NCBI GenBank assembly: GCA_016178705.1
Contig: JACOST010000003.1
Span: 29,607 to 93,606 of the forward strand
Origin: Deltaproteobacteria bacterium
GTDB taxonomy: Bacteria; Desulfobacterota; Binatia; HRBIN30; JACQVA1
Direction of reading: 5' to 3'
DNA length: 64,000 nt
The number at the start of each line of letters is the position of its first letter. Position 1 is the first letter of the stretch. Below the pieces are notes generated by a model that was not told the DNA's origin, did not search any database, and was given only the letters and a program-made list of their open reading frames with translations. Shown piece after piece: positions 1 through 10,345 of the stretch. Made by a program: the position numbers and the translations under genes.

Positions 1-103
1 AGCTCTGCCGCTGGGTCTATACCCGCGGCGCGCAGCGGTCCAGGTTGAGTGTGCTTTGCTCGCCGCTTGGCAAAGAACGGCACGTTTGCGGTATGAGGGC
101 GGC

Positions 104-3100
104 GTGCGGTCGGCCAGCAGCGTGCGCTTCGGATGCTTTCGTCTCGATCTTGCCAATGAGTGCTTGTGGCGGGACGGGGACTCGATCGCGTTGACGCCCA
201 AAGCCTTCGCGGTCTTGGCGCTCCTCGCGGATCATCCGGATCAGTTGGTCACCAAGAACGAGCTGCTCGATCGTGTGTGGCCGAACACGTTCGTGTCGGA
301 AGCGGTGCTCAAGGTCATCATCTCTGAGCTCAGGAAAGTTCTCGGTGATGACGCGAGAGAGCCGCGCTTCATCGCGACGGCGCACCGGCGCGGCTATCGC
401 TTCGTCGCCACGGTCGAGGCGGACTCATCCGCGCCGCTCGCAACGACGCCGACACCTTCGTCGCTGCGTCTAGTCGGGCGCGATGACGAGATGAAGCGTC
501 TCAACGAGACGTACGCGCGCGCCTGCGGCGGCGAACGGCAGATGGTATTCATCACCGGCGAAGGCGGGATCGGCAAAAGCGCGCTCGTGGATGCGTTTGA
601 GGCGACGCTGCCGAGCGCGGGTGTGCAGCGGGTGCGCGGCCAATGCCTCGAACATCACGGCAGCGGCGAAGCGTACTTGCCGATTCTCGAAGCTGTGGCG
701 CAACTCTGCCGCGGGGAACAGGGTCCCAACGTCATCGAGTTGCTACGGCGCCACGCGCCGAGTTGGTTGGCACAACTGCCCTGGTTGCTCGACGAGAAGG
801 ATCGCGTGACCGCGCCGGGCTACATCGCCACGAACTCGCGCGAAAGTATGCAGCGCGAAATGGCGGACGCGCTGGAAGTCTACACCACGGCGCAGCCGCT
901 GGTATTGATTCTGGAGGACCTGCACTGGAGCGACGCGTCGACAGTCGATCTGCTGTCGCGCGTCGCGCACCGGCGCGCGCCCGCTCGGCTGCTCATCGTG
1001 GCGACGTTCCGGCCCGTCGATCTCATCCTCAGCCAGCATCCGTTGAAAGCGCTCAAGCAACGACTCGACCAGCAACACCTGTGCACGGAACTGCGCTTGC
1101 CCTATCTGGGCGCGGCCGACGTGGGACGCTACATCGAAGTGCGCCTGCCGGGTCGCGCCGTTCCGGATGGGCTCGTGGACACCATTGTCGAGCGCACCGG
1201 CGGCAACGCGCTCTTCGTCGTCAATCTGGTGGACGACCTTCTCGCGCGAGGCTGGTTGGTTGCCGATGCGCAGGCGCTGCGCTTGAGCGTGCCGCTGGAA
1301 CGCATCCACGCCGAGGTGCCTGAGGGTGTGCGGCAGATGATCGATGCGCAGATCGATCGTCTACCGGCACCCCACGCGGCGCAATTCGAAGCCGCCAGCG
1401 TCGTGGGCGAGGAGTTCTCGACGGCTGCCGTCGCCGCGGCGGTCGGGCAACCGTTGGCAGAGGTCGAGCGGTTCTGCGAACTGCTGCAGCAGCAGTCGCC
1501 GTACCTGCACACGCTCGGCGTCACCACCGTCGACACGGGAGAGGTGTGCGGACGGTATCGCTTTTCGCACGCGCTGTACCGCGACGTATTCTACCAGCGC
1601 ATTGGCGGCTCACGTCGCGTCGTGTTGCACCGGCGGATCGGCGACTGGCTCGAAGCGCAGCATGGAAGCCCCGCGGAACTGGCGCGGCACTTCGTCGCAG
1701 CAGTCGACTCCGGCTGCGCTGATAAGGCGGTGAACTACTCGCGCCGCGCGGCCGAGCGTGCGGTCGAGTTGTTCGCCTATGCGGAGGCGGCCGGTCACTA
1801 CCAGACGGCGCTGGATGTTCTCGCGTCGGCCGATGCCGGCGCATCTCATCGCGAGGAAGCCTGTCGCCTGCGCATCGCGCTCGGCGAAAGCCTCGAGCGC
1901 AACGGCACCGTCGCGCTCGCCGGGGAGGCTTTCACGCGCGCGGCCGAGTTGGCGCGCGAGATCGATTCGTCCGAGTTGTTCGCCAAAGCGGCGCTGGGTC
2001 GCGGGCGCGGTCATCATCCCGTCAGCGCCGTGGACCCCGATCTCGTCGCGCTGCTTGAAGAGGCGCTGCAGCGCATCGGACCGCAGCCCGGCGCCCTGCG
2101 CGCCTGCTTGCTGGCCCGGCTCGACACAGCCTTGTCGCCGATCCCCGGTGCGCATGAACGGCGCGAGCCGATGGCGCGCGAGGCCTTGGCCTATGCGCGT
2201 CAGAGCGACGATCCGGAAACACTGTTGTTGGTGCTCCAGTACACGCGCTGGGCTTTCAACGGGCGCGAGTCGCCGGAAGAATTGCGCGAGTCGGCTGAGC
2301 GCTTGGGCCGACTCGCGGCAGCGGTGCCGAATAGCGAGCAGGCGCTCCAGTTCTTGCTGCTGCGCCTCACCCAACTCCATGAGCTCGGCGATACTGCCAC
2401 TGCTTCCGCCAACCTCACGCGCCTCCGCGAATCAGCCGACGCCGCGGGGATCGTGTGGTTTCAGTGGTTCGCGCAGCGCCTGGTCGCGTATCGCGCACTG
2501 GAAGAAGGGCGCTTCGCCGACGCCGAGCGGTGTATGGAGGAAGCGCTGACCCTCGGCCAGCGGAGCGATCATCCCAACGTGCTGCCGGTCTACGGGGCGC
2601 AACGCATCTGCCTGCACTTGCAACGCGGCTGGTTCGCCGAGATCGAGCCGCAGTTGACGGCGATGAGCAAGCGCCGGCCCGAGCAGTTCACGACGCGCGC
2701 CGCGCTGGCGTACGCACGCGCGCAACTCGGCGACGCGGCGGGAGCGCGGCGCGAGTTCGAAGCATTGGTCGCCGATGACTTCGCCCACATTCCGCGCGAC
2801 TCATTGTGGCTGATGGTGCTCGCTCGTCTAACAGAAGTGTGCGTCGAACTCCGTGACGCACCGCGCGCCAGCACGTTGCACGAACTCTTCGCACCATACG
2901 CCGAGCGCGTGATCGGCGCCGGCGCGGGCTTCGCTTCGGTCGGGCACGGCAGCCGCTACCTGGCGCTGCTGGCGCACACCTGCGGCCGCTGGGATGAAGC
3001 GGCGGCGCAGTTCGCGCGCGCCATCGAAATACACGAGCGCATGGGCGCACAGCCGTGGCTCGCGCAAGGCCTGTACGAGTACGGCCGCCTGCTGCGCGAA

Positions 3101-3232
3101 CAGCCTCTCAAGGGTACGGCGCGCGCCGCGGCGCGGCGGCGCGCCGCAACGCTGTTGAGCCGCGCCCACGAGCTGGCAGCGCAGCTCGACATGCGCGGGC
3201 TTGACGCCGCCCTGCGGCGGCTCAACGCGTGA
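104..3232 (+). CDS. Winged-helix transcriptional regulator with AAA ATPase and TPR-like repeats
   Basis: Large cytoplasmic signalling regulator of about 1042 residues. The N-terminal ~100 residues form an OmpR/PhoB-type winged helix (RFGCFRLD, LTPKAFAVLALL, then GYRFVATV at its end). A P-loop ATPase follows, with Walker A GEGGIGKS near residue 152-159 and Walker B LVLILEDLHWSD near residue 270. The remaining ~500 residues are Ala/Leu/Arg-rich helical repeats typical of TPR regions. Families with this plan bind DNA and are controlled by ligand or nucleotide, but the target here is unknown. The frame is open from a TTG at 56. GTG at 104 is preferred because GAGGG precedes it and the winged helix begins just after; GTG at 122 is also possible. 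Its ATPase/TPR half resembles that of the 15476-18907 protein. Confidence 0.85.
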   Translation: MRSASSVRFGCFRLDLANECLWRDGDSIALTPKAFAVLALLADHPDQLVTKNELLDRVWPNTFVSEAVLKVIISELRKVLGDDAREPRFIATAHRRGYRFVATVEADSSAPLATTPTPSSLRLVGRDDEMKRLNETYARACGGERQMVFITGEGGIGKSALVDAFEATLPSAGVQRVRGQCLEHHGSGEAYLPILEAVAQLCRGEQGPNVIELLRRHAPSWLAQLPWLLDEKDRVTAPGYIATNSRESMQREMADALEVYTTAQPLVLILEDLHWSDASTVDLLSRVAHRRAPARLLIVATFRPVDLILSQHPLKALKQRLDQQHLCTELRLPYLGAADVGRYIEVRLPGRAVPDGLVDTIVERTGGNALFVVNLVDDLLARGWLVADAQALRLSVPLERIHAEVPEGVRQMIDAQIDRLPAPHAAQFEAASVVGEEFSTAAVAAAVGQPLAEVERFCELLQQQSPYLHTLGVTTVDTGEVCGRYRFSHALYRDVFYQRIGGSRRVVLHRRIGDWLEAQHGSPAELARHFVAAVDSGCADKAVNYSRRAAERAVELFAYAEAAGHYQTALDVLASADAGASHREEACRLRIALGESLERNGTVALAGEAFTRAAELAREIDSSELFAKAALGRGRGHHPVSAVDPDLVALLEEALQRIGPQPGALRACLLARLDTALSPIPGAHERREPMAREALAYARQSDDPETLLLVLQYTRWAFNGRESPEELRESAERLGRLAAAVPNSEQALQFLLLRLTQLHELGDTATASANLTRLRESADAAGIVWFQWFAQRLVAYRALEEGRFADAERCMEEALTLGQRSDHPNVLPVYGAQRICLHLQRGWFAEIEPQLTAMSKRRPEQFTTRAALAYARAQLGDAAGARREFEALVADDFAHIPRDSLWLMVLARLTEVCVELRDAPRASTLHELFAPYAERVIGAGAGFASVGHGSRYLALLAHTCGRWDEAAAQFARAIEIHERMGAQPWLAQGLYEYGRLLREQPLKGTARAAARRRAATLLSRAHELAAQLDMRGLDAALRRLNA

Positions 3233-3298
3233 CGCGCCGCCGCACAGCCATGACCGCGAGGCCGCGGTGAGCAGTTGGGCCGCGGAAGGAGCCGCGGT

Positions 3299-3542
3299 TC
3301 ACCCGCAATTTGGCGTATCTTGTGCGCTGTTGTAGCCGGTCCCAGGGCAGGAGGAGTCGTTGCGGGCGCAATTGTTGAACGTGGGTTCGTTGCCGATCTC
3401 GTCCAACTTGGCGACCGCGTGATCTTTCATTTGGATCGCCTGCAGCCGTTTCTTCCCCTTGAGACCTTGATTTCCTCGTTCATGAAACTGATGAAGCAGC
3501 GCTGGCTCTCGTGTTCGCACCAGGCACCGTTGCAATCGAAAT
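3299..3542 (-). pseudogene. Frameshifted duplicate of the Cys-rich C-terminal module of the adjacent lipoprotein
   Basis: On the minus strand one frame reads FDCNGAWCEHESQRCFIS and then reaches a stop. The next frame continues with KKRLQAIQMKDHAVAKLDEI and ends in NDSSCPGTGY before a stop at 3299. Joined across one frameshift, these match the last ~85 residues of the 3707-4597 lipoprotein (FDCNQGWCDYESESCFIN ... FCPGTGFDNES) in order, with conserved cysteines. No signal peptide or start is visible for it. It is best read as a decayed tandem copy of the module; an unrecognised programmed frameshift or a sequencing indel cannot be excluded. Confidence 0.7.
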
Positions 3543-3578
3543 CCCGCCGGCGACGGCCTTCTCCAACTTGTTCGCGAA

Positions 3579-3610
3579 CCGGCGGCGCTGCGAACTCGCA
3601 GCGCCGCCGG
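3579..3610. terminator. Perfect 15-bp inverted repeat, 2-nt loop
   Basis: Positions 3579-3593 and 3596-3610 are perfect reverse complements separated by two bases. The hairpin is very GC-rich, lies directly after the lipoprotein gene that ends at 3707 and before the frameshifted remnant, and has no T-run. It may be a terminator-like barrier or an extragenic palindrome. Confidence 0.5.
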
Positions 3611-3706
3611 GCGCGAGCAGCTGGCGGAGTTACTGGCGCTCGTCGACGACGCCTCCGCCGCTGCCCTGCCCCTGTCTGTCCGTGGCCCGCAGGAGGCTTT
3701 GCCGCT

Positions 3707-4597
3707 CTAGCAGTTCGGTGCGGAGCAACACGGCGCGTTTATACTTTCGTTGTCGAAGCCCGTACCGGGGCAGAACGACCCGTTACCAGCGCACATGTTG
3801 CCGACTAGGTCGTTGGAGATGGCGTCCTGTCTTATGACTGCCGCTGCTCGCGCTCGTTTCGCCGCGATCAGCGTTTTCTTTGACTTGGAGTCGCGAATTA
3901 TCTCGTCCAGGTTATTGATGAAGCACGACTCCGACTCGTAGTCGCACCATCCTTGGTTGCAATCGAAGAATGGCACCGGCGTCGGTTTAGGCGGCGGACC
4001 GAGACCCGTCCCGCTGCCGGTGGCGCTCCCGACACCGTTGACCGAGACAGTGCCGACGACGTGTCTGCCGCTATTCTCATCGGCGCCGCGCCACTCGCCG
4101 TCGAAGAAGATCCATCCGGTTACAATCTGCTCGCCGTTGTCGGTTTCGGCGATGCGGTAGATCCCACCCTGGTTCTCGATTGCCGGCTGCGTGGAGAACG
4201 CCTGCGTGCTGCTTCCGGCGGTGACGCTGCCCGCGACGCTGTCGCCGCTCAACTGCGCGCCAAGCTGACCGCCTTTCTCCCCGTTCAACTGAATCGCCGC
4301 GCCGGTTTGCGTGCCGAGGAACCACTCGGAGATTGCGTTGCCATCGCACACGTAGGCGACGGCGACGTGCCCGTTGGTGACAACGGCGATCAGCGCATCG
4401 GTGCCGCTGACTTTCCCCACGTAGGTTGTCTTCGCCTGCGGCGCCGGATCGGCGTCCGGCTGCGGAATGGTGGCGCGCAGCGATTCGGGGGTGCTTGTGC
4501 TGTTGCTGCTGTCATCTCCCCCGCAACCTGCCAGCAACGGCAGTAGGGCTAAGCTCATCAGCCCGCGGGTCAATACTCGTCTCGTCCAGTTGCTCAT
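3707..4597 (-). CDS. Secreted lipoprotein with Cys-rich C-terminal module
   Basis: Predicted lipoprotein of 296 residues, function unknown. It starts MSNWTRRVLTRG, has a hydrophobic stretch, then lipobox LLAGC at about residues 22-26, followed by a Gly/Asp/Ser linker. ATG at 4597 is chosen over the upstream frame opening because GGGAGA lies just ahead of it and the signal peptide begins there. The middle is a beta-rich region (GWIFFDGEW), then a Gly/Pro linker. The C-terminal ~85 residues hold paired cysteines: CNQGWC, CF, MCAGNGSFC and a CC..C end. Cysteine-rich ends of this kind are usually disulfide-stabilised outside the cytoplasm (inference). A broken copy of the module lies downstream. 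It sits in a row of minus-strand secreted-protein genes. Confidence 0.75.
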   Translation of the reverse strand: MSNWTRRVLTRGLMSLALLPLLAGCGGDDSSNSTSTPESLRATIPQPDADPAPQAKTTYVGKVSGTDALIAVVTNGHVAVAYVCDGNAISEWFLGTQTGAAIQLNGEKGGQLGAQLSGDSVAGSVTAGSSTQAFSTQPAIENQGGIYRIAETDNGEQIVTGWIFFDGEWRGADENSGRHVVGTVSVNGVGSATGSGTGLGPPPKPTPVPFFDCNQGWCDYESESCFINNLDEIIRDSKSKKTLIAAKRARAAAVIRQDAISNDLVGNMCAGNGSFCPGTGFDNESINAPCCSAPNC

Positions 4598-4728
4598 GTC
4601 GTCTCCCTTTCTGTGCGCAAATGTGGTGTGGCTTGTCGTAGCGATCGTGCACGAAACGTCCGGCGGCGGTCGCGGCGTGCTCGGCATCCGCGTTCCGCGC
4701 GCGAAACACTGCGCCCTGCGGCCCGCCT

Positions 4729-5598
4729 TCATTGCGGCTCCGGTTCCCCGAAGAGGAAATCGTCCATCACCGCGACGTCCACCCCGGGGCCCTCATTGGG
4801 GCCGAGGGCCGACGTGCCGTAGATGATGTGCACCCGCGCCACCACCGCGGTTGGAAACGCGACGCCCAAGAACGACAGACCACCGTTGCTCGGGGGAACG
4901 CGAAAGCGCCCGAGCGAACGATCGTTCCGGTCGAAGTACTCGAACGAACTGCTGCCGCCGTCGACGTCGGTGTAGACCGCACCGAAACCACGCACCACAG
5001 CGGGTGTCTGCGTCCCGGCCACGAAGAACGTCAGGTTGACGATGTTGCTGCCGATCGGTGAGAACAGTCGCTCGGCGCTGTAGGTCTTGAAGGTGCTCGT
5101 ATAGGCTGGATTGATGTTGCCGAAACGCACGGCGGCTCCCGAGGGATTGTCGCTGTCGGCACTGACTTGCACGCCGGTTCCCGGGGTGTTGAGGACGGCG
5201 CCGCGGGCGCGCGGCGCCACAGTGTCGTTGAAGAAATCCGGCGGGAGAAAGTTGGGAGCGGCTTGCGCATCGGGCACCGCGTCCCAGTTGAGCTCGCGCC
5301 GACCGGAAGGTTGCTGCCCCGGCACGCCGGCATTGTCGGGGTCGCCTAGTAAGGCCCGGAACTGACGGACCCCCGCGCTGATGTCGCCGGAGGTGGAGAC
5401 CACCACCGGCGCCGTAGCGGCGGGCGTGCCGTCACTGCCGCCGCAGGCCACCAGGCACTGGATCATCAGCACTCCTACCAGCGCGGTTACCCAGGTCGTG
5501 CGTGGCCTGATGCAGATCGTTGAGTGCGGCCGTCGAACCGTCGTCGACATTGGCAGCTTCACTTCCTCTCGAACTGGTGACGTGATTCTCGCTGTCAT
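4729..5598 (-). CDS. Predicted lipoprotein, hypothetical
   Basis: Protein of 289 residues, not assigned to a known function. A strong AAAGGAGG ribosome-binding site seven bases before ATG 5598 supports that start, giving an unusually long N-region (about 35 residues) before the hydrophobic core and lipobox CLVAC. The second Met at 5550 has a poorer site. The mature part is beta-rich with GFGAVYTDVDGGSSSFEYFD and VAFPTAVVARVHIIYG, and ends with VDVAVMDDFLFGEP. That pattern is common in secreted carbohydrate- or surface-associated beta-sandwich proteins, but this is a loose resemblance. It is followed by the Cys-rich lipoprotein gene on the same strand. Confidence 0.7.
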   Translation of the reverse strand: MTARITSPVREEVKLPMSTTVRRPHSTICIRPRTTWVTALVGVLMIQCLVACGGSDGTPAATAPVVVSTSGDISAGVRQFRALLGDPDNAGVPGQQPSGRRELNWDAVPDAQAAPNFLPPDFFNDTVAPRARGAVLNTPGTGVQVSADSDNPSGAAVRFGNINPAYTSTFKTYSAERLFSPIGSNIVNLTFFVAGTQTPAVVRGFGAVYTDVDGGSSSFEYFDRNDRSLGRFRVPPSNGGLSFLGVAFPTAVVARVHIIYGTSALGPNEGPGVDVAVMDDFLFGEPEPQ

Positions 5599-5621
5599 CG
5601 AATCCTCCTTTCCGGTTCAAA

Positions 5622-7409
5622 CTAGTTCTGTTGGTGTCGTCGGGGCAGAGTCGATGCCCGCTCTCGTGCGCGCTGGCGCCGTCGTGCGAACCGAAGGGCC
5701 GCCAACGCCAGGAGCGATAGCGCGCCTGCGCGCGGCGAGCGGCGGGGCGCTAAACTGCAGCCGTCACCATCGTCACCATTCGAAGGCACCGACACGCTGC
5801 CGACCGTGTCGAAGGATTGCTCGTCGCCGTTATCGCCAGTGGCCGCGGCTTCGACCCGGAATGTTCGCCCGGTGGTGTTGGCGTTCAGACTGACGGCAAA
5901 CGTCAGATCAACGCTCGGTCCGTCGGGACCGCTGCCATGCACCACGCTGCTCGCGGGATGAAAGGTCGACTTCCCGGTGTCGACTGGATCGCCCGCTCCG
6001 GGTACGAAACTGCCGTTGCACGTATCTCCATCACACAGACTGAAGCGGTCGTCACCTTCAGTGAAGCGGCCCCAAAACGCCACGCCAGAGTTGTCGATCA
6101 GGCGCAGATCGACCGTATGCAGGTCGCGCCAGCGTCCGGGATGGGTCCAGCGCAACGTGAGCGGGATGAGATCGCCGGCGGCGACATCTCCGCTGCCTGC
6201 GACGAGCTCAGCGATACCCACCAGCAGATCGTCGTCCACGATCGTACCGGTGGCCTGACCCAGCGTGATCGCCGCGTTGGTTGGACGGCCGATGGCCACG
6301 ATGAACGTCTCGTTCCCTTCGCGCCGTTTGTCGCCGAGGACAGGAACCGACACCTTAATCTGGTTAACTCCCCCCGGTAGCGAGACGGTCTTGTTCACTG
6401 CGGTGTAGTCCGAGCCGGCCGTTGCGGTGTTGTTGGCCGTCGCGAAGCGCGCCGTGATCGGCAAGCTGTGCGGGATATCGACGTCGATAGTGAACATCAT
6501 CGAGCGAGTGCCCGTGTTACCCTCGACGACTGAAGCATTGTGGATGCTCAACTTGGGGAGCGGTGTGGGCGTCGACGTTGGCGTCGGTGTCGATGTCGGC
6601 GTGCGTGTTGCCGTCGCAGTCGGGGTGCGTGTCGGTGTTGGCGTCGAGGGGGCCGCCGTGAGGGCAACCGCGACCCGGAGCCCATCCCCCGAGTGTACGG
6701 CGTCCGGAAAGCCGAAGCTGACGTCGCAGTCTAGCCCGTTGCCAATTTGGTGGACGACCTGCGACTTGCACTGGGCCTCCCAAAACCATTGGAACTCATA
6801 GTGCGTGCTCGCCGCGGGATCGCCGGGAAACACCGCTGAGTTGGACGCGGCGACCACGGTGTCGCCGGTGAACGTGGTTGGTCCTCGTGTCGTCGCCGAT
6901 AGCAGCGTCATACCTGGCCCATTGATGAAGTGGCCGACGATATTGTCGATCGAGGCGGTTGCTGTGCCATTGTCACCCTCGAAGAGGCCGTCGTTCGTGG
7001 TGCGTAAGACCCCACTGATCGCGCCGTCGATCCGGATTCCGTACGGCGCGGTGGCGTTCAACACGTCGAACCTCAGGGTCACACTGCCGACGTAATCCGT
7101 CGTCGTCGACTTTGGTCCACTAATGGTCGAATGCTGGTCGGCGCGTGCGTTGAACTCAACCGCCCATGTCGACGAGACCCCCGGCACTTCGTCGATCGGC
7201 CCGACCAGCCTCGATCCTCTCTCGGTGAGTCTGAGCACGCTCGAGTCCAACGCATCTGGTGATTGAAGGACGTTGAACACCAGGGCCACATTGGCGAGCG
7301 TCGCCCCCCACACGGGCGCGCTGCTGCCGAGCACCGCCACCAGCGCGACGAGGACGCCGCTCGCTGTTGCCGTCGTGAGACGCGAGAAGAATCGATGTTG
7401 ATTGGTCAT
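5622..7409 (-). CDS. Secreted Calx-beta domain protein with MYXO-CTERM-like C-terminus
   Basis: Extracellular or surface protein of 595 residues. It has a Sec signal peptide (MTNQHRFFSRLT, hydrophobic core, ending VWGA). A Thr/Pro linker of repeated TPTPT/TPTSTPT units near residues 280-315 is followed by a Calx-beta domain (VVEGNTGTRSMMFTIDV, FATANNTATAGSDYT, ending GTIVDDD). The C-terminus is tripartite: GDDGDGCSLAP, a hydrophobic stretch GALSLLALAALRF, then a basic ARRRQRARER tail. This arrangement resembles protein-sorting signals of the MYXO-CTERM class. ATG 7409 is chosen because GGAGG precedes it and the signal peptide starts there. An exosortase locus lies 10 kb away, but this tail is not its classical PEP-CTERM target type. 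Confidence 0.8.
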   Translation of the reverse strand: MTNQHRFFSRLTTATASGVLVALVAVLGSSAPVWGATLANVALVFNVLQSPDALDSSVLRLTERGSRLVGPIDEVPGVSSTWAVEFNARADQHSTISGPKSTTTDYVGSVTLRFDVLNATAPYGIRIDGAISGVLRTTNDGLFEGDNGTATASIDNIVGHFINGPGMTLLSATTRGPTTFTGDTVVAASNSAVFPGDPAASTHYEFQWFWEAQCKSQVVHQIGNGLDCDVSFGFPDAVHSGDGLRVAVALTAAPSTPTPTRTPTATATRTPTSTPTPTSTPTPLPKLSIHNASVVEGNTGTRSMMFTIDVDIPHSLPITARFATANNTATAGSDYTAVNKTVSLPGGVNQIKVSVPVLGDKRREGNETFIVAIGRPTNAAITLGQATGTIVDDDLLVGIAELVAGSGDVAAGDLIPLTLRWTHPGRWRDLHTVDLRLIDNSGVAFWGRFTEGDDRFSLCDGDTCNGSFVPGAGDPVDTGKSTFHPASSVVHGSGPDGPSVDLTFAVSLNANTTGRTFRVEAAATGDNGDEQSFDTVGSVSVPSNGDDGDGCSLAPRRSPRAGALSLLALAALRFARRRQRARERASTLPRRHQQN

Positions 7410-7483
7410 CTTGTACCTCCAGTGTGAGTGTTGGTGTGAGTGCAGGAGTCCGGCTCCTTCAGTTGCAGGATGCTGGCGAGGGG

Positions 7484-7720
7484 TCATGGATTGTGTCCAT
7501 TCTTCGTTTCAAGTTCCGCGGCGAGCGATGTGTCACAGACCGCCGCCAACACCGCCGTGAAGAACGCCAGCAGTTCATCCGCCGAGCGGAACCGGCTCGC
7601 GCGTCCAGATTCAACGTGCTCGACGCGGCCAGCAGTCGCACCACGTTGCGCGCCGCTACTGACCGCGAACTGCACGACGAAGGCTCCTTGCGGCGGAAGC
7701 GTCTGGTCTGCTGCGCTCAT
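7484..7720 (-). CDS. Small hypothetical protein
   Basis: Protein of about 78 residues (82 if GTG 7732 is used). It contains GAFVVQFAV, then GRVEHVESGRASRFRS followed by ADELLAFFTAVLA. The pattern 'GRVEHVxSGxAxRFxSxxELLAF' is familiar from small uncharacterised proteins in many environmental proteobacterial genomes; this is memory of a pattern, not a search. It has no signal peptide or membrane segment. It lies 75 bases upstream of the Calx-beta protein gene on the same strand and could share its transcript. The start is uncertain. Confidence 0.55.
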   Translation of the reverse strand: MSAADQTLPPQGAFVVQFAVSSGAQRGATAGRVEHVESGRASRFRSADELLAFFTAVLAAVCDTSLAAELETKNGHNP

Positions 7721-7814
7721 GGCGGCAATCACTAGCCACCCGCGCTGCGGATGTCGTAAGGGAATGGTAAGGAAACAGTAAATTATCGAGGGCGACGAAG
7801 GCGAGGTGTCGGCG

Positions 7815-8288
7815 ATGAAGATCGAGCTACAACCAATCGGATTTGTCCGCGCGGCGCGCGATCAGGCGGAGGACGACTACTGGGGCGGGGTTGAATCGGC
7901 GATCGTGCTCACCGACACCTTCGATCCCGACTGCCTCCTGGGGATCGACGAGTTCTCGCACGCGGAGGTCGTATTCTATTTCGACCGGGTCGACGAGCAG
8001 AAGGTCACCCGCGACGCCAGGCATCCACGCAACAATCCGAACTGGCCACGCGTCGGCATCTTCGCCCAGCGCGGTAAGAACCGTCCCAACCGGATCGGCA
8101 CGACCATCGTCCGAATCCTGCGCCGCGACGGTCGCACGTTGCATGTCGCTGAACTGGATGCCATCGAAGGCACTCCCGTGCTCGACATCAAGCCGGTGAT
8201 GCAGGAGTTTCTCCCTCGCGAACCGGTGCGTCAGCCGGAGTGGTCGCGGGCGTTGATGGAAAAGTACTGGGCGAGCGCGAGTGACTGA
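7815..8288 (+). CDS. trmO: tRNA (adenine(37)-N6)-methyltransferase TrmO
   Basis: TrmO (UPF0066/YaeB family) uses S-adenosylmethionine to methylate N6-threonylcarbamoyladenosine at position 37 of some tRNAs. The 157-residue protein shows the family order: IGFVRAA at the N-terminus, FSHAEVVFYFD, the diagnostic RHPRNNPNWPRVGIFAQRG and NRIGTTIVRIL, then LDAIEGTPVLDIKP. ATG 7815 is preferred (GAAGGCGAGG upstream); GTG 7806 is in frame. It lacks the long C-terminal domain of enterobacterial versions. It is convergent with the histidine kinase gene, with a 12-base gap. Confidence 0.9.
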   Translation: MKIELQPIGFVRAARDQAEDDYWGGVESAIVLTDTFDPDCLLGIDEFSHAEVVFYFDRVDEQKVTRDARHPRNNPNWPRVGIFAQRGKNRPNRIGTTIVRILRRDGRTLHVAELDAIEGTPVLDIKPVMQEFLPREPVRQPEWSRALMEKYWASASD

Positions 8289-8300
8289 GCGCCGTGCACT

Positions 8301-10184
<1,884 letters not shown>

Positions 10185-10345
10185 AAGCGGCGAAACTGAG
10201 CGAAGCGCATGCCGCGAGACTCAGCGGTGTTTCCAGCGCGCACGGCTCTCGGACGCGACTGTCCTTTACCGAAGAGTCGGAAATCGCCTGTTTTCTGACA
10301 CCCGCCAAGTCTCGGGTTCCGGCGTACCGAAGTCCCTGACTGCTG

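Noticed and set aside
768..800. TTGGCAC-like sequence inside the first regulator gene as a sigma-54 promoter
   Set aside because: The -12 half is not TTGC at the required spacing and it lies inside a coding region.
6560..6660. Direct repeats resembling a short tandem array
   Set aside because: They encode the Thr/Pro linker (TPTPT) of the Calx-beta protein on the minus strand, a normal coding repeat.
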